A stretch of 64,000 nt of DNA, taken from contig NC_015387.1 of assembly GCF_000195335.1 (NCBI RefSeq), positions 372,001 to 436,000 on the forward strand, in the 5' to 3' direction. Below are positions 52,092-64,000 of this stretch, piece by piece (position 1 is the first letter of the stretch; each line of letters opens with the position of its first letter). The notes beneath the pieces are model-generated. The model did not search any database, was not told the DNA's origin, and saw only the letters and a list, made by a program, of their open reading frames with translations. The stretch comes from Marinithermus hydrothermalis DSM 14884 (GTDB lineage: Bacteria; Deinococcota; Deinococci; Deinococcales; Marinithermaceae). A program made the position numbers and the translations under genes.

Positions 52092-55000
52092 ATGAAGAAA
52101 TTCAAGCGGTTCGGTCAGATCCAGGAAGTCATCCCCCTGCCGCCCCTTACCCAGATCCAAGTCGAATCCTTCCGCAAAGCCCTCCAGCTCGATGTACCCC
52201 CGCACCAGCGGGAGAACATCGGTATCCAGGCGGCCTTCCGTGAGGTCTTCCCGATCGAGGAAGGGGAGCGGGGGCGCGGCGGGCTGGTGCTGGACTTCCT
52301 GGAGTACCGTCTGGGCGATCCCCCCTTCTCGCCGGACGAGTGCCGGGAGAAGGACCTCACCTACCAGGCCCCACTGTACGCCCGACTGCAGCTGATCCAC
52401 AAGGACTCCGGGCTGATCAAGGAGGACGAGGTCTTCCTCGGGGACCTGCCCCTCATGACCCCCGACGGCTCCTTCATCATCAACGGGGCGGACCGGGTGA
52501 TCGTCAGCCAGATCCACCGTTCGCCCGGGGTGTACTTCACCATGGACCCCAACCGCCCCGGCCGGTACGTGGCCTCGATCATCCCGCTGCCCAAGCGCGG
52601 GCCCTGGATCGACCTCGAGTTCGACTCGAGCGGGGCCCTCTTGATGAAGGTCAACAAGAAGAAGTTCCCGGTCGTCCTACTCCTCCGGGTGTTGGGGCAT
52701 GACGAGGTCAGCCTGAAGCGCGAGCTCGCGCGTTATGGGGACCTGATCAACGCGGTGCTCGACGAGGGCGTGTTCGAGATGAGCCCTCAGGAGGCCTTGT
52801 TGCGCCTGTTTACGGTACTGCGTCCGGGGGACCCGCCCAAGCGGGACAAGGCGGTGAGTTACCTGTACTCGTTGCTCGCTGACCCGCGGCGGTATGACCT
52901 GGGGGAGGCCGGACGGTACAAGGTCCAGCACAAGCTGGGCGTGGAGATGCCGGACCGCACCCTCCTGTCCTTCAAGGACGGGGAGTTTAAGGACGAGGCC
53001 CTGCTCGCGACCTTGAAGTACCTCCTGGGCCTGCAGGCGGGGCTCGAGGGGTACGAGCCGGATGATATCGACCACCTGGGGAACCGCCGCATCCGGACGG
53101 TGGGTGAGCTGCTGGCGGACCAGTTCCGCGTGGGGCTGGGGCGCATGGCCCGCGGGGTGCGCGAGCGCATGCTGATGGGTTCGCCGGAGGCCGCGACCCC
53201 CGCTAAGCTGATCAACAACCGCCCCCTCGCCGCTGCGATTCGGGAGTTCTTCGGGCGCAGCCAGCTCTCGCAGTTCAAGGACCAGACCAACCCCTTGAGC
53301 GAGCTGCGCCACAAGCGGCGCATCTCGGCCTTGGGCCCCGGGGGGCTGACGCGCGAGCGCGCGGGCTTCGACGTGCGTGACGTGCACCGCACGCACTACG
53401 GGCGCATCTGCCCGATCGAGACGCCGGAAGGCGCGAACATCGGGTTGATCTCCTCGCTCGCGGCGTACGGCACGATCAACGAGCTGGGCTTCATCATGAC
53501 GCCCTACCGCCGGGTGGTGGACGGCCGGGTGACCGACGAGGTGCACTACATGACCGCGGACGAGGAGGACCGGTACACCATCGCCCAGGCCAACACCCCC
53601 CTCGACGACGAGGGACGCATCGCGACGGAGAAGGTGGTGGCCCGCCGGAAGGGCGAGCCGGTCATCGTGCCGGCGAGCGAGGTCGAGTTCATGGACGTCT
53701 CGCCGAAGCAGGTGTTCTCCGTGAACACCAACCTGATCCCCTTCCTCGAGCACGACGACGCGAACCGCGCGCTGATGGGGTCGAACATGCAGGCCCAGGC
53801 GGTGCCCCTGATCCGCGCGGACGCGCCGGTGGTTGGGACGGGGATCGAGGACCGGGTGGTGCGCGACTCGCTGACCTCGGTCTACGCCGACGTGGACGGC
53901 GTGGTGCGGTACGTGGACGGCGAGCGGATCGTGATCGAGCAAGAGAACGGGAACGTGCGCGAGTACGTGCTCTCGCGTTTCGTGCGCTCGAACCAGGGCA
54001 CCACCTTGGACCAGCGGCCGCGCGTGAACGTGGGGCAACGGGTGAAGCGGGGGGACCTTCTGGCGGACGGGCCTTCCGCGGATCATGGGCGGCTCGCCCT
54101 AGGGCAGAACGTCCTGGTGGCGATCATGCCCTTCGATGGGTACAACTTCGAGGACGCGATCATCATCAGCGAGGACCTCTTGCGCCGCGACTACTACACC
54201 TCGATCCACATCGAACGCTACGAGATCGAGGCGCGGGACACCAAGCTCGGTCCGGAGAAGATCACCCGCGACATCCCCAACCTCTCCGAGGCGGCCCTGC
54301 GCGATCTGGATGAGGACGGGATCGTGCGTGTCGGCGCGGAGGTGAAGGCCGGGGATATCCTGGTGGGCCGCACCTCCTTCAAGGGCGAGACCGAGCCCAG
54401 CCCCGAGGAGCGCCTCTTGCGCTCGATCTTCGGGGAGAAGGCCCGCGACGTGAAGGACACCTCGCTGCGCGTGCCGCCCGGCGAGGGCGGGATTGTGGTG
54501 CGCACCGTGCGCCTCAAGCGGGGCGATCCGGGGGTGGAGCTCAAACCCGGCGTGCGTGAGGTGGTGCGGGTCTACGTCGCCCAAAAGCGCAAGCTGCAGG
54601 TGGGGGACAAGCTCGCGAACCGTCACGGGAACAAGGGCGTGGTCTCCAAGATCCTGCCGCCCGAGGACATGCCGCACCTGCCGGACGGCACCCCGGTGGA
54701 TATCGTCTTCAACCCGCTGGGCGTGCCCAGCCGTATGAACCTCGGGCAGATCCTCGAGACGCACCTGGGCCTTGCGGCGCGCGAGCTGGGCTTTACCTTC
54801 GTGACCCCGATCTTCGACGGAGCGACGGAGGCGGAGATCAAGGCGTTGCTCGATGAGGCCTTTACGCTGCGCTGGGCGCAGCGCGAGCAGAGCAACCTCG
54901 GCATTGATGTGCGCGAGCGCGAGGTGCTCAAACGCGCGGCGAAGCAAGGGCTCGTGCCCGCGGATCTGCCGGAGGTCGAGCAGCTCAGGGAGCTCTTCAA

Positions 55001-55457
55001 GCAAGGCAAGGTCGTGCTGTACGACGGGCGCACCGGCGAGCCGATCGAGGGGCCGATCGTGGTGGGGCTGATGTACGTGATGAAGCTCTACCACATGGTG
55101 GAGGATAAGATGCACGCGCGCTCCACCGGCCCGTACTCCCTCATCACGCAGCAACCCCTGGGCGGTAAGGCCCAGTTCGGGGGGCAGCGCTTCGGTGAGA
55201 TGGAGGTGTGGGCGCTCGAGGCCTACGGCGCGGCGCACACCCTGCAGGAGATGCTGACCCTGAAGTCGGACGATATCGAGGGACGGAACGCCGCGTACGA
55301 AGCGGTCGTGAAAGGCGGGGATGTGCCCGAGCCGAGCGTCCCCGAGTCCTTCCGGGTGTTGGTCAAGGAGCTGCAAGCGCTGGGGCTGGATGTAGAGACC
55401 TACGACGAGAACGATCGGCCGATCGATATCTTCGAGGGCCTGGCTTCCCGCAGGTGA
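52092..55457 (+). CDS. rpoB: DNA-directed RNA polymerase subunit beta
   Basis: A 1,121-residue beta subunit, close to the 1,119 of Thermus. The rifampicin-binding region lies near 386-440 ([30 protein letters not shown]). Later are the GYNFEDAI segment near 680, [17 protein letters not shown] near 838 and the C-terminal clamp part ending FEGLASRR. Followed 13 bp later by rpoC. Confidence 0.98.
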   Translation: MKKFKRFGQIQEVIPLPPLTQIQVESFRKALQLDVPPHQRENIGIQAAFREVFPIEEGERGRGGLVLDFLEYRLGDPPFSPDECREKDLTYQAPLYARLQLIHKDSGLIKEDEVFLGDLPLMTPDGSFIINGADRVIVSQIHRSPGVYFTMDPNRPGRYVASIIPLPKRGPWIDLEFDSSGALLMKVNKKKFPVVLLLRVLGHDEVSLKRELARYGDLINAVLDEGVFEMSPQEALLRLFTVLRPGDPPKRDKAVSYLYSLLADPRRYDLGEAGRYKVQHKLGVEMPDRTLLSFKDGEFKDEALLATLKYLLGLQAGLEGYEPDDIDHLGNRRIRTVGELLADQFRVGLGRMARGVRERMLMGSPEAATPAKLINNRPLAAAIREFFGRSQLSQFKDQTNPLSELRHKRRISALGPGGLTRERAGFDVRDVHRTHYGRICPIETPEGANIGLISSLAAYGTINELGFIMTPYRRVVDGRVTDEVHYMTADEEDRYTIAQANTPLDDEGRIATEKVVARRKGEPVIVPASEVEFMDVSPKQVFSVNTNLIPFLEHDDANRALMGSNMQAQAVPLIRADAPVVGTGIEDRVVRDSLTSVYADVDGVVRYVDGERIVIEQENGNVREYVLSRFVRSNQGTTLDQRPRVNVGQRVKRGDLLADGPSADHGRLALGQNVLVAIMPFDGYNFEDAIIISEDLLRRDYYTSIHIERYEIEARDTKLGPEKITRDIPNLSEAALRDLDEDGIVRVGAEVKAGDILVGRTSFKGETEPSPEERLLRSIFGEKARDVKDTSLRVPPGEGGIVVRTVRLKRGDPGVELKPGVREVVRVYVAQKRKLQVGDKLANRHGNKGVVSKILPPEDMPHLPDGTPVDIVFNPLGVPSRMNLGQILETHLGLAARELGFTFVTPIFDGATEAEIKALLDEAFTLRWAQREQSNLGIDVREREVLKRAAKQGLVPADLPEVEQLRELFKQGKVVLYDGRTGEPIEGPIVVGLMYVMKLYHMVEDKMHARSTGPYSLITQQPLGGKAQFGGQRFGEMEVWALEAYGAAHTLQEMLTLKSDDIEGRNAAYEAVVKGGDVPEPSVPESFRVLVKELQALGLDVETYDENDRPIDIFEGLASRR

Positions 55458-55470
55458 CGAGGGAGGGCTG

Positions 55471-60060
<4,590 letters not shown>

Positions 60061-60072
60061 CGATCTGACCCA

Positions 60073-60102
60073 AAGCCCCGGGGACGCCCCGGGGCTTTTC
60101 TT
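60073..60102 (+). terminator. Rho-independent terminator after rpoC
   Basis: An 11-bp stem, AAGCCCCGGGG with CCCCGGGGCTT, ACG loop, then TTCTT. It closes the tuf-rpoC super-operon; the next gene's first ATG follows directly. Confidence 0.88.
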
Positions 60103-60681
60103 ATGGGAGCCATGACCGAGACCCTGTACGCGCAGTTTCGCCAGGTAGGCGCGGATCTGTTCGCGCAACGGCTTATTTCCGCTAAGGCCGGCAACTTCTC
60201 GGTGCGTACCGAGACCGGCCTCATCATCACCAAAAGCGGCACGCTCAAGGGGCGACTCGAGCCGGAGGACTTGCTCGAGCTCGGGCTGGATCCGAATCCC
60301 GAGCGTGACCAAGGCGCTTCGATCGAGACCGTCATTCACCGGGAGATCTACCGGCAGACCGACGCCCGCGCGGTCGTGCACGCGCACCCCCGCACCGCGG
60401 TCGCGCTGTCGCTGCACCTGGAGGTGATCCGTCCGGTGGACCTCGAGGGCCGCTACTACATGCCCGAGGTGCCGGTACTCGCGCCCAAAACGGTCTCCGC
60501 TACCCCCGAAGCCGCCCGGGCCGTCGCCGAGGCGTTGCGCACCCATCCGGTGTGCGTGCTCAAGGGGCACGGGGCGTTCGCCAAGGGGCGGGACTTGGTG
60601 GAGGCCTACACCCTCATCACGGTTCTGGAGGAGTCCGCGGAGATCCTCCTGTACAGTAAGCTATGGTCAGGCCGTTCGTAA
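60103..60681 (+). CDS. Class II aldolase/adducin-family protein
   Basis: A 192-residue protein of the AraD/FucA fold: ISAKAGNFSVRTETGLIITKSGT near residue 28 (phosphate-binding), HREIYRQTDARAVVHAHPRTAVALS near 78 with metal His pair HAHP, and VCVLKGHGAFAKGRDLVEAY near 148 with the third His. It could be a fuculose-phosphate aldolase, a methylthioribulose-phosphate dehydratase or a decarboxylase. ATG 60112, behind GGGAG, is an alternative start. Confidence 0.83.
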   Translation: MGAMTETLYAQFRQVGADLFAQRLISAKAGNFSVRTETGLIITKSGTLKGRLEPEDLLELGLDPNPERDQGASIETVIHREIYRQTDARAVVHAHPRTAVALSLHLEVIRPVDLEGRYYMPEVPVLAPKTVSATPEAARAVAEALRTHPVCVLKGHGAFAKGRDLVEAYTLITVLEESAEILLYSKLWSGRS

Positions 60682-60715
60682 CGCACGCGCGTCGTTGTTG
60701 GGGGTGCCCGAGACC

Positions 60716-60946
60716 ATGAAGGTACTCTTCGTTGAAGGGCGCGACTTCGAGGCCCTGGCACGCCTGGCGCGTCGGTACCCGTACCCTTACCGCCTCCTCG
60801 CCCAACCAGAGGAGGAACGGTACCTCCTCGAGGTTTGGGGCGTGGGGCCGGACCTGGTGGAGGAGGCCACGCGCGTGGAGGGAGTGCGGGCCTGGACCTT
60901 CGAGCTCCTCGAGGAGGCCTGGTGCGGGGATGAGGAAGGACGGTAG
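60716..60946 (+). CDS. Small hypothetical protein
   Basis: A 76-residue protein, MKVLFVEGRDFEALARLARRYPYPYRL..., alpha/beta-looking and acidic at the C-terminus (LLEEAWCGDEEGR). No family recognised. It lies 34 bp after the aldolase-like gene and ends 4 bp before the hydrolase start, and codon use is typical of the region, so it is likely real. TTG 60695 is a possible earlier start. Confidence 0.6.
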   Translation: MKVLFVEGRDFEALARLARRYPYPYRLLAQPEEERYLLEVWGVGPDLVEEATRVEGVRAWTFELLEEAWCGDEEGR

Positions 60947-60950
60947 CGCG

Positions 60951-61820
60951 ATGCGAGAAGAGATTCGTTTGGTGCCGTTAGGGGAGGTCGAGGTTTACCT
61001 CGAGGACGTCGGCGCGCTGGACGCGCCCGCCCTCGCGATCGTGCACGGCGGTCCGGGAGGGTCGTCCTACGTCTTCCGGGAGATGCTCGGTGAGGAACTC
61101 GCGGACTACCGGGTGCTCTACATCGACCAGCGCGGCTCTGGGCGCAGCCCCGCCCTGCCCCCGGACCCGCGGCTGTTCACCGTGGACGCCCTTGTCGAGG
61201 ACCTCGACGCCCTGCGCGATGCCCTGGGCCTGGAGCGTTGGGCCCTCCTCGCCCACGGGTTCGGGGCGGTGCCGGCCCTCGAGTACGCCCGCCGCTTTCC
61301 CGCCTTCGTGCGTGGCGTGGTGCTCGTGGGGCCTTGGGTGCACTACCCGTGGCTGGCGAAGCGGCTTTGGCGCGCGAGCCGCGCCTTGCAAGACCAGCCC
61401 GTCGAGGGGGCACCGGAGGACCCCCAGGCCGCGCTCGAGGAGGCGTTCGCCGAGCTCGAGCCCAAGGCGGTGTTCGACGCGCTGATGTTCCCGAGCGATC
61501 ACGGTCGTGCGCAGTACGAGTGGGTCGTGGAGGGGAGTGGCCTCATGCCTGGGGCGCACGTGGGGGAGATGTTCGTCGTGAACGGGTTGTGGGCTCTGGA
61601 CTACACCCCGTACCTGATGGATCTTTCCCTCGCGCCGCATGTGATCGTGGGGGAGAAGGACGGCACCAGTTACCCCGAGCAGGCCGAGGCGGTGGTGGAC
61701 CTCGCGGGGGGGACGCTCGAGGTCATTCCGGGGGCAGGACACTATCCCTGGATCGATGCGCCCGAGGTGTTCGTGCGGGCGCTCTACGCGGCGTTGGACG
61801 CGGTGCTCGAGGAAGAGTGA
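60951..61820 (+). CDS. Alpha/beta hydrolase, proline-iminopeptidase-like, nucleophile Ser replaced
   Basis: A 289-residue protein of the S33 fold: oxyanion motif AIVHGGPGGSS near residue 31, YIDQRGSGRSP near 58, Asp in VIVGEKDGTSYPEQ near 228 and His in PGAGHYPWID near 265. The nucleophile elbow, normally GHSxG, reads AHGFG (101-105), so the catalytic serine position is Gly103. Either a non-hydrolytic relative or one using another residue. ATG 60951 is preferred over a longer frame that overlaps the preceding gene. Confidence 0.8.
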   Translation: MREEIRLVPLGEVEVYLEDVGALDAPALAIVHGGPGGSSYVFREMLGEELADYRVLYIDQRGSGRSPALPPDPRLFTVDALVEDLDALRDALGLERWALLAHGFGAVPALEYARRFPAFVRGVVLVGPWVHYPWLAKRLWRASRALQDQPVEGAPEDPQAALEEAFAELEPKAVFDALMFPSDHGRAQYEWVVEGSGLMPGAHVGEMFVVNGLWALDYTPYLMDLSLAPHVIVGEKDGTSYPEQAEAVVDLAGGTLEVIPGAGHYPWIDAPEVFVRALYAALDAVLEEE

Positions 61821-61866
61821 TGCGGTACGCTTGTCCCTATGCATCTGCGTTAGGATGGGAGGCGGT

Positions 61867-62553
61867 ATGACCATAGGTGTCACCGCTGCTTTTCTCGCTG
61901 GCCTCTTCTCCTTTCTTTCGCCGTGCGTGCTGCCGCTTGTGCCGACCTACCTGATGTACCTGGGGGGGGAGCGGGGGCGCCCTATCGTGAACGCGATCTT
62001 CTTCATCCTAGGATTTAGCCTGGTTTTCGTAGCGTTGGGATTGCCCTTTACCCTGATCGGGGCTGTGCTCAAGACCTACAAGCCGCTTCTGGCTCAGATT
62101 GGTGGGGGGCTGGTGATTCTCTTTGGGCTGTATCTTTTGGGGTTGCGTCTTCCGTTTATGGGGCGTGAGATGCGCCTGCGTTACGAAGGGAACGCGGCCC
62201 GGCCCGGTGGGGCCTTTTTGCTGGGTGCGGCGTTCGGCGCGGGATGGACGCCCTGCATCGGTCCGATCCTCGGGGCGATCCTTACCCTGACGGTGGTGGA
62301 GGCCAGCATGGGGGGAGCGTGGTTACTTGTAGCGTACGCTTTGGGGCTGGCCGTTCCTTTCATGCTTGTTGCCTTGTTCGCAGACCGCGCGACACGCTGG
62401 GTGCGCCGGAGCGCTCGGTACACGCGCTGGGTGGAACGTGCGGCTGGTGTACTGATGGTGTTCGTAGGGGTGCTGCTTGTAAGCGGGATCTTTACCCGCC
62501 TGAACAACTACTTCATCCGCTTGACGCCGGAGTGGTTGTGGGAGCGGCTGTGA
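61867..62553 (+). CDS. ccdA: Cytochrome c biogenesis protein CcdA (DsbD TM-domain type)
   Basis: A 228-residue, six-TM thiol-electron transporter that carries reducing power from cytoplasmic thioredoxin across the membrane. The two reactive cysteines are in LSPCVLPLVPTYL near residue 20 and GWTPCIGPILG near 127, both in TM segments. It adjoins ccmA and ccmB, consistent with cytochrome c maturation. Confidence 0.92.
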   Translation: MTIGVTAAFLAGLFSFLSPCVLPLVPTYLMYLGGERGRPIVNAIFFILGFSLVFVALGLPFTLIGAVLKTYKPLLAQIGGGLVILFGLYLLGLRLPFMGREMRLRYEGNAARPGGAFLLGAAFGAGWTPCIGPILGAILTLTVVEASMGGAWLLVAYALGLAVPFMLVALFADRATRWVRRSARYTRWVERAAGVLMVFVGVLLVSGIFTRLNNYFIRLTPEWLWERL

Positions 62554-62577
62554 CCTGCTGGGGGAGGAGCCTGAGCC

Positions 62578-63207
62578 TTGAGTGCAGGTACGGGCATCGC
62601 AGAGCTTGTGGGGGTGTGGAAGCGTTACGGTCGGGAATGGATCTTGAAGGACCTCAACCTGCGTGTGGCCCCCGGTGAGGTGGTGGCCCTCCTCGGACCG
62701 AACGGATCGGGAAAGACCACCCTCCTGCGCATCCTCGCCACCCTCATCCGGCCTCAGCGGGGCGAAGTGCGGCTTTTCGGTCGGCCCGCTCGGGCCCTCG
62801 AGGCCGAGCGCGGCGCCCTAGCGTTAATGGCGAACCCCCCCGCTTTTTACCGGCACCTCTCGGGAGAGGAGAACCTCGCTCAAGCCTTGGCCCTCTCCGG
62901 TCGGGGAGTGCGCCGGGATGACGTGATGCGCGCCCTCGAGGCGGCCCACCTCCCGCCGGGCAGACCGGTGGCGGCGTACTCGAGCGGCATGAAGAAACGC
63001 TTGGCGCTCGCGCGCGTGTGGTTGCTCGAGCCGCGCTTGCTGCTATTGGATGAGCCGGAGACAGCGCTGGATCAGGCGGGCCGGGGGCTGCTCGCGCAGA
63101 CGATCCAGCGGGTGGCGCAAAAAGGGGCCGTGGTCCTCGCCACGCACGACCAAGCGTTCGCGGAGGCAGTCGCGCACCGCGCGGTGGAGCTGGAGGGACG
63201 GGCATGA
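62578..63207 (+). CDS. ccmA: Heme exporter ABC ATPase CcmA-like
   Basis: A 209-residue ABC ATPase: Walker A LLGPNGSGKTT near residue 38, signature YSSGMKKRLALAR near 133, Walker B LLLLDEPETALD near 153, and H-loop ATHD. With CcmB it forms the CcmAB complex that releases holo-CcmE. The start is probably TTG 62578 after GGGGAGGAGC. The stop overlaps the ccmB start by 4 bp. Confidence 0.88.
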   Translation: MSAGTGIAELVGVWKRYGREWILKDLNLRVAPGEVVALLGPNGSGKTTLLRILATLIRPQRGEVRLFGRPARALEAERGALALMANPPAFYRHLSGEENLAQALALSGRGVRRDDVMRALEAAHLPPGRPVAAYSSGMKKRLALARVWLLEPRLLLLDEPETALDQAGRGLLAQTIQRVAQKGAVVLATHDQAFAEAVAHRAVELEGRA

Positions 63208-63869
63208 GGCGGGTTTGGGCGCTTGCGGCGCGGGATTTGAAGCTCGAGCTGCGGGGGCGGGCGGGGCTGCTCGCGGCGTTCTTTTTTATTGGGGTGGTCG
63301 TGTTCATCCTGGGGTTCGCGTTGGGGCCGAACCAGGCGGAACTGCGCCGTGCGGGGCCGGGAGTCTGGTGGGTCGCGCTGGCGTTTGCGGGTAGCTTGCT
63401 CGCTTCGCGCGCGTGGGCCTTGGAGGTGGAGAACGACACCCTGGATGACCTGCTCCTCACGCCTGGAAGCCGGGAGTGGATCTACTGGGGGAAGTTCTTG
63501 TTTTTGTGGGCGCTGATGATGGGGGTGGGGGGGGTTACCCTCCTGCTCGTGGCGGGGATGTTCTTCTTACCGCTGACGCGCGCCCCAGAGCTGTTGCTCA
63601 CGCTGCTGTTGGGGGGGACGGGGTACGCCGCGATCGCGGTGTTTTACGCGGGGCTTGTGGTGCGCCTGCGCGCGCGGGACGTGCTGCTGCCCCTACTGGT
63701 TTTTCCCCTGGTGGTTCCGGTGGTGCTGGGCGCGGTAAAGGCGACGCTGGGGGTGGTGAATGGGGCGGAGATGGCCGAGGTGGCGTTCTGGTGGCGGCTG
63801 TTGGGGGTGTTTGATGTCGTGTACTTGACGGCCTGCTCCCTGCTCTTCCCCTGGGTGATCGAGGGGTGA
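63204..63869 (+). CDS. ccmB: Heme exporter permease CcmB-like
   Basis: A 221-residue, six-TM protein. The start RRVWALAARDLKLELRGR, the LEVENDTLDDLLLTPGSREWIYWGKF loop near residue 73 and PLLVFPLVVPVVLGAVKAT near 163 match CcmB. ATG 63204 overlaps ccmA. CcmC is expected next in Thermus-type clusters but a promoter-like stretch intervenes instead. Confidence 0.88.
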   Translation: MRRVWALAARDLKLELRGRAGLLAAFFFIGVVVFILGFALGPNQAELRRAGPGVWWVALAFAGSLLASRAWALEVENDTLDDLLLTPGSREWIYWGKFLFLWALMMGVGGVTLLLVAGMFFLPLTRAPELLLTLLLGGTGYAAIAVFYAGLVVRLRARDVLLPLLVFPLVVPVVLGAVKATLGVVNGAEMAEVAFWWRLLGVFDVVYLTACSLLFPWVIEG

Positions 63870-63889
63870 TCTGTGAGGACGATCCTCCC

Positions 63890-63925
63890 TTGACCGCGTT
63901 TCCCTAGCCTGGGTAAGGCTAGGGA
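63890..63925 (+). promoter_or_regulatory. Promoter with overlapping inverted repeat after ccmB
   Basis: TTGACC (63890-63895), 18 bp, TAAGGC (63914-63919). The 9-bp inverted repeat TCCCTAGCC (63901-63909) / GGCTAGGGA (63917-63925) spans the spacer and the -10, as a repressor operator would. It could instead be a hairpin terminator, but A residues, not T, follow on this strand. Confidence 0.42.
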
Positions 63926-63974
63926 AAAGGTGAGGGGCTTTACAGGGACTTTATGAGGATGAAGGAGAATGATC

Positions 63975-64000
63975 ATGATGAACCGCGTAGCAAGCGATCG
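63975..64000 (+). CDS. Start of a gene cut by the window end
   Basis: ATG ATG AAC CGC GTA GCA AGC begins 7 nt after SD GAAGGAG (63961-63967). Only eight codons are present and the product cannot be told. Confidence 0.45.

Noticed and set aside
63644-63976. Minus-strand ORF at the right edge
   Set aside because: Antisense to ccmB with no recognisable motif or ribosome-binding site.

Overview
The window is chromosomal core sequence of a thermophilic member of the Deinococcota, most like the Thermaceae and close relatives (Thermus, Meiothermus, Marinithermus, Oceanithermus). The base composition is high-GC. RNA polymerase beta' is about 1,529 residues with the long Thermus-type N-terminal insertion, DnaJ lacks its zinc-finger domain and is followed by a DafA-like gene, and many genes have a -10 hexamer (TATACT, TATAAT, TATTCT) only 5-8 nt before the start codon, as expected of leaderless mRNAs in this phylum. 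The genus is inferred from protein flavour, not from a search.

Layout. 0-5.7 kb: rimO, trkA-trkH (K+ uptake) and ahcY behind a strongly structured leader. 5.7-10.2 kb: luxS-mtnN, prs, the L25/CTC gene, pth and ddl. 10.2-14.3 kb: an unexplained 330-bp gap, an ABM-domain gene, ftsH copy 1, a TPR protein and tRNA-Pro. 14.3-17 kb: a Zn/Cd-type P1B ATPase with a CadC/SmtB-like repressor and a near-perfect operator, then tRNA-Arg. 17-22.6 kb: lptF-lptG-lptD-lipoprotein. 22.6-36.5 kb: small metabolic and housekeeping genes (mce, VanZ-like, asparaginase, trxA-plsX, mscS, esterase, GlcE-like, lipid kinase, GNAT, HDAC-like, PAP2, SIS-domain isomerase, endonuclease V, plsC). 36.5-38.9 kb: one insertion sequence nested in another, at the last codon of plsC. 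38.9-45 kb: HU, ftsH copy 2 and dnaK-grpE-dnaJ-dafA. 45-46.8 kb: CMD-domain protein, HAD hydrolase, tRNA-Asp, tRNA-Phe and a small membrane protein. 46.9-60.1 kb: tRNA-Thr/Tyr/Gly/Thr, tuf, rpmG, secE, nusG, rplK, rplA, rplJ, rplL, rpoB and rpoC. 60.1-64 kb: class II aldolase-like gene, alpha/beta hydrolase, ccdA and ccmA-ccmB.

How it fits together. The 46.9-60 kb block is the translation/transcription super-operon. Its tRNA-tuf head has the same order as the E. coli tufB operon, and candidate leaders for L1 and L10 autoregulation lie before rplK and rplJ. The dnaK block and the two FtsH proteases form a protein-quality-control neighbourhood. ahcY and luxS-mtnN encode two alternative routes for removing S-adenosylhomocysteine. 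lptF/G/D imply outer-membrane lipid export.

The most notable signals are: (i) the ahcY leader, where two mutually exclusive helices compete for one strand and one of them abuts the ribosome-binding site, as in a translational riboswitch; (ii) a 112-bp stretch identical between the two otherwise diverged ftsH genes, suggesting gene conversion; (iii) the nested IS pair, which can be removed on paper to restore both the plsC and the transposase stop codons; (iv) overlapping back-to-back -10 elements serving two leaderless genes; (v) strong enrichment of CTCGAG in resident DNA but not in the ISs or tuf.
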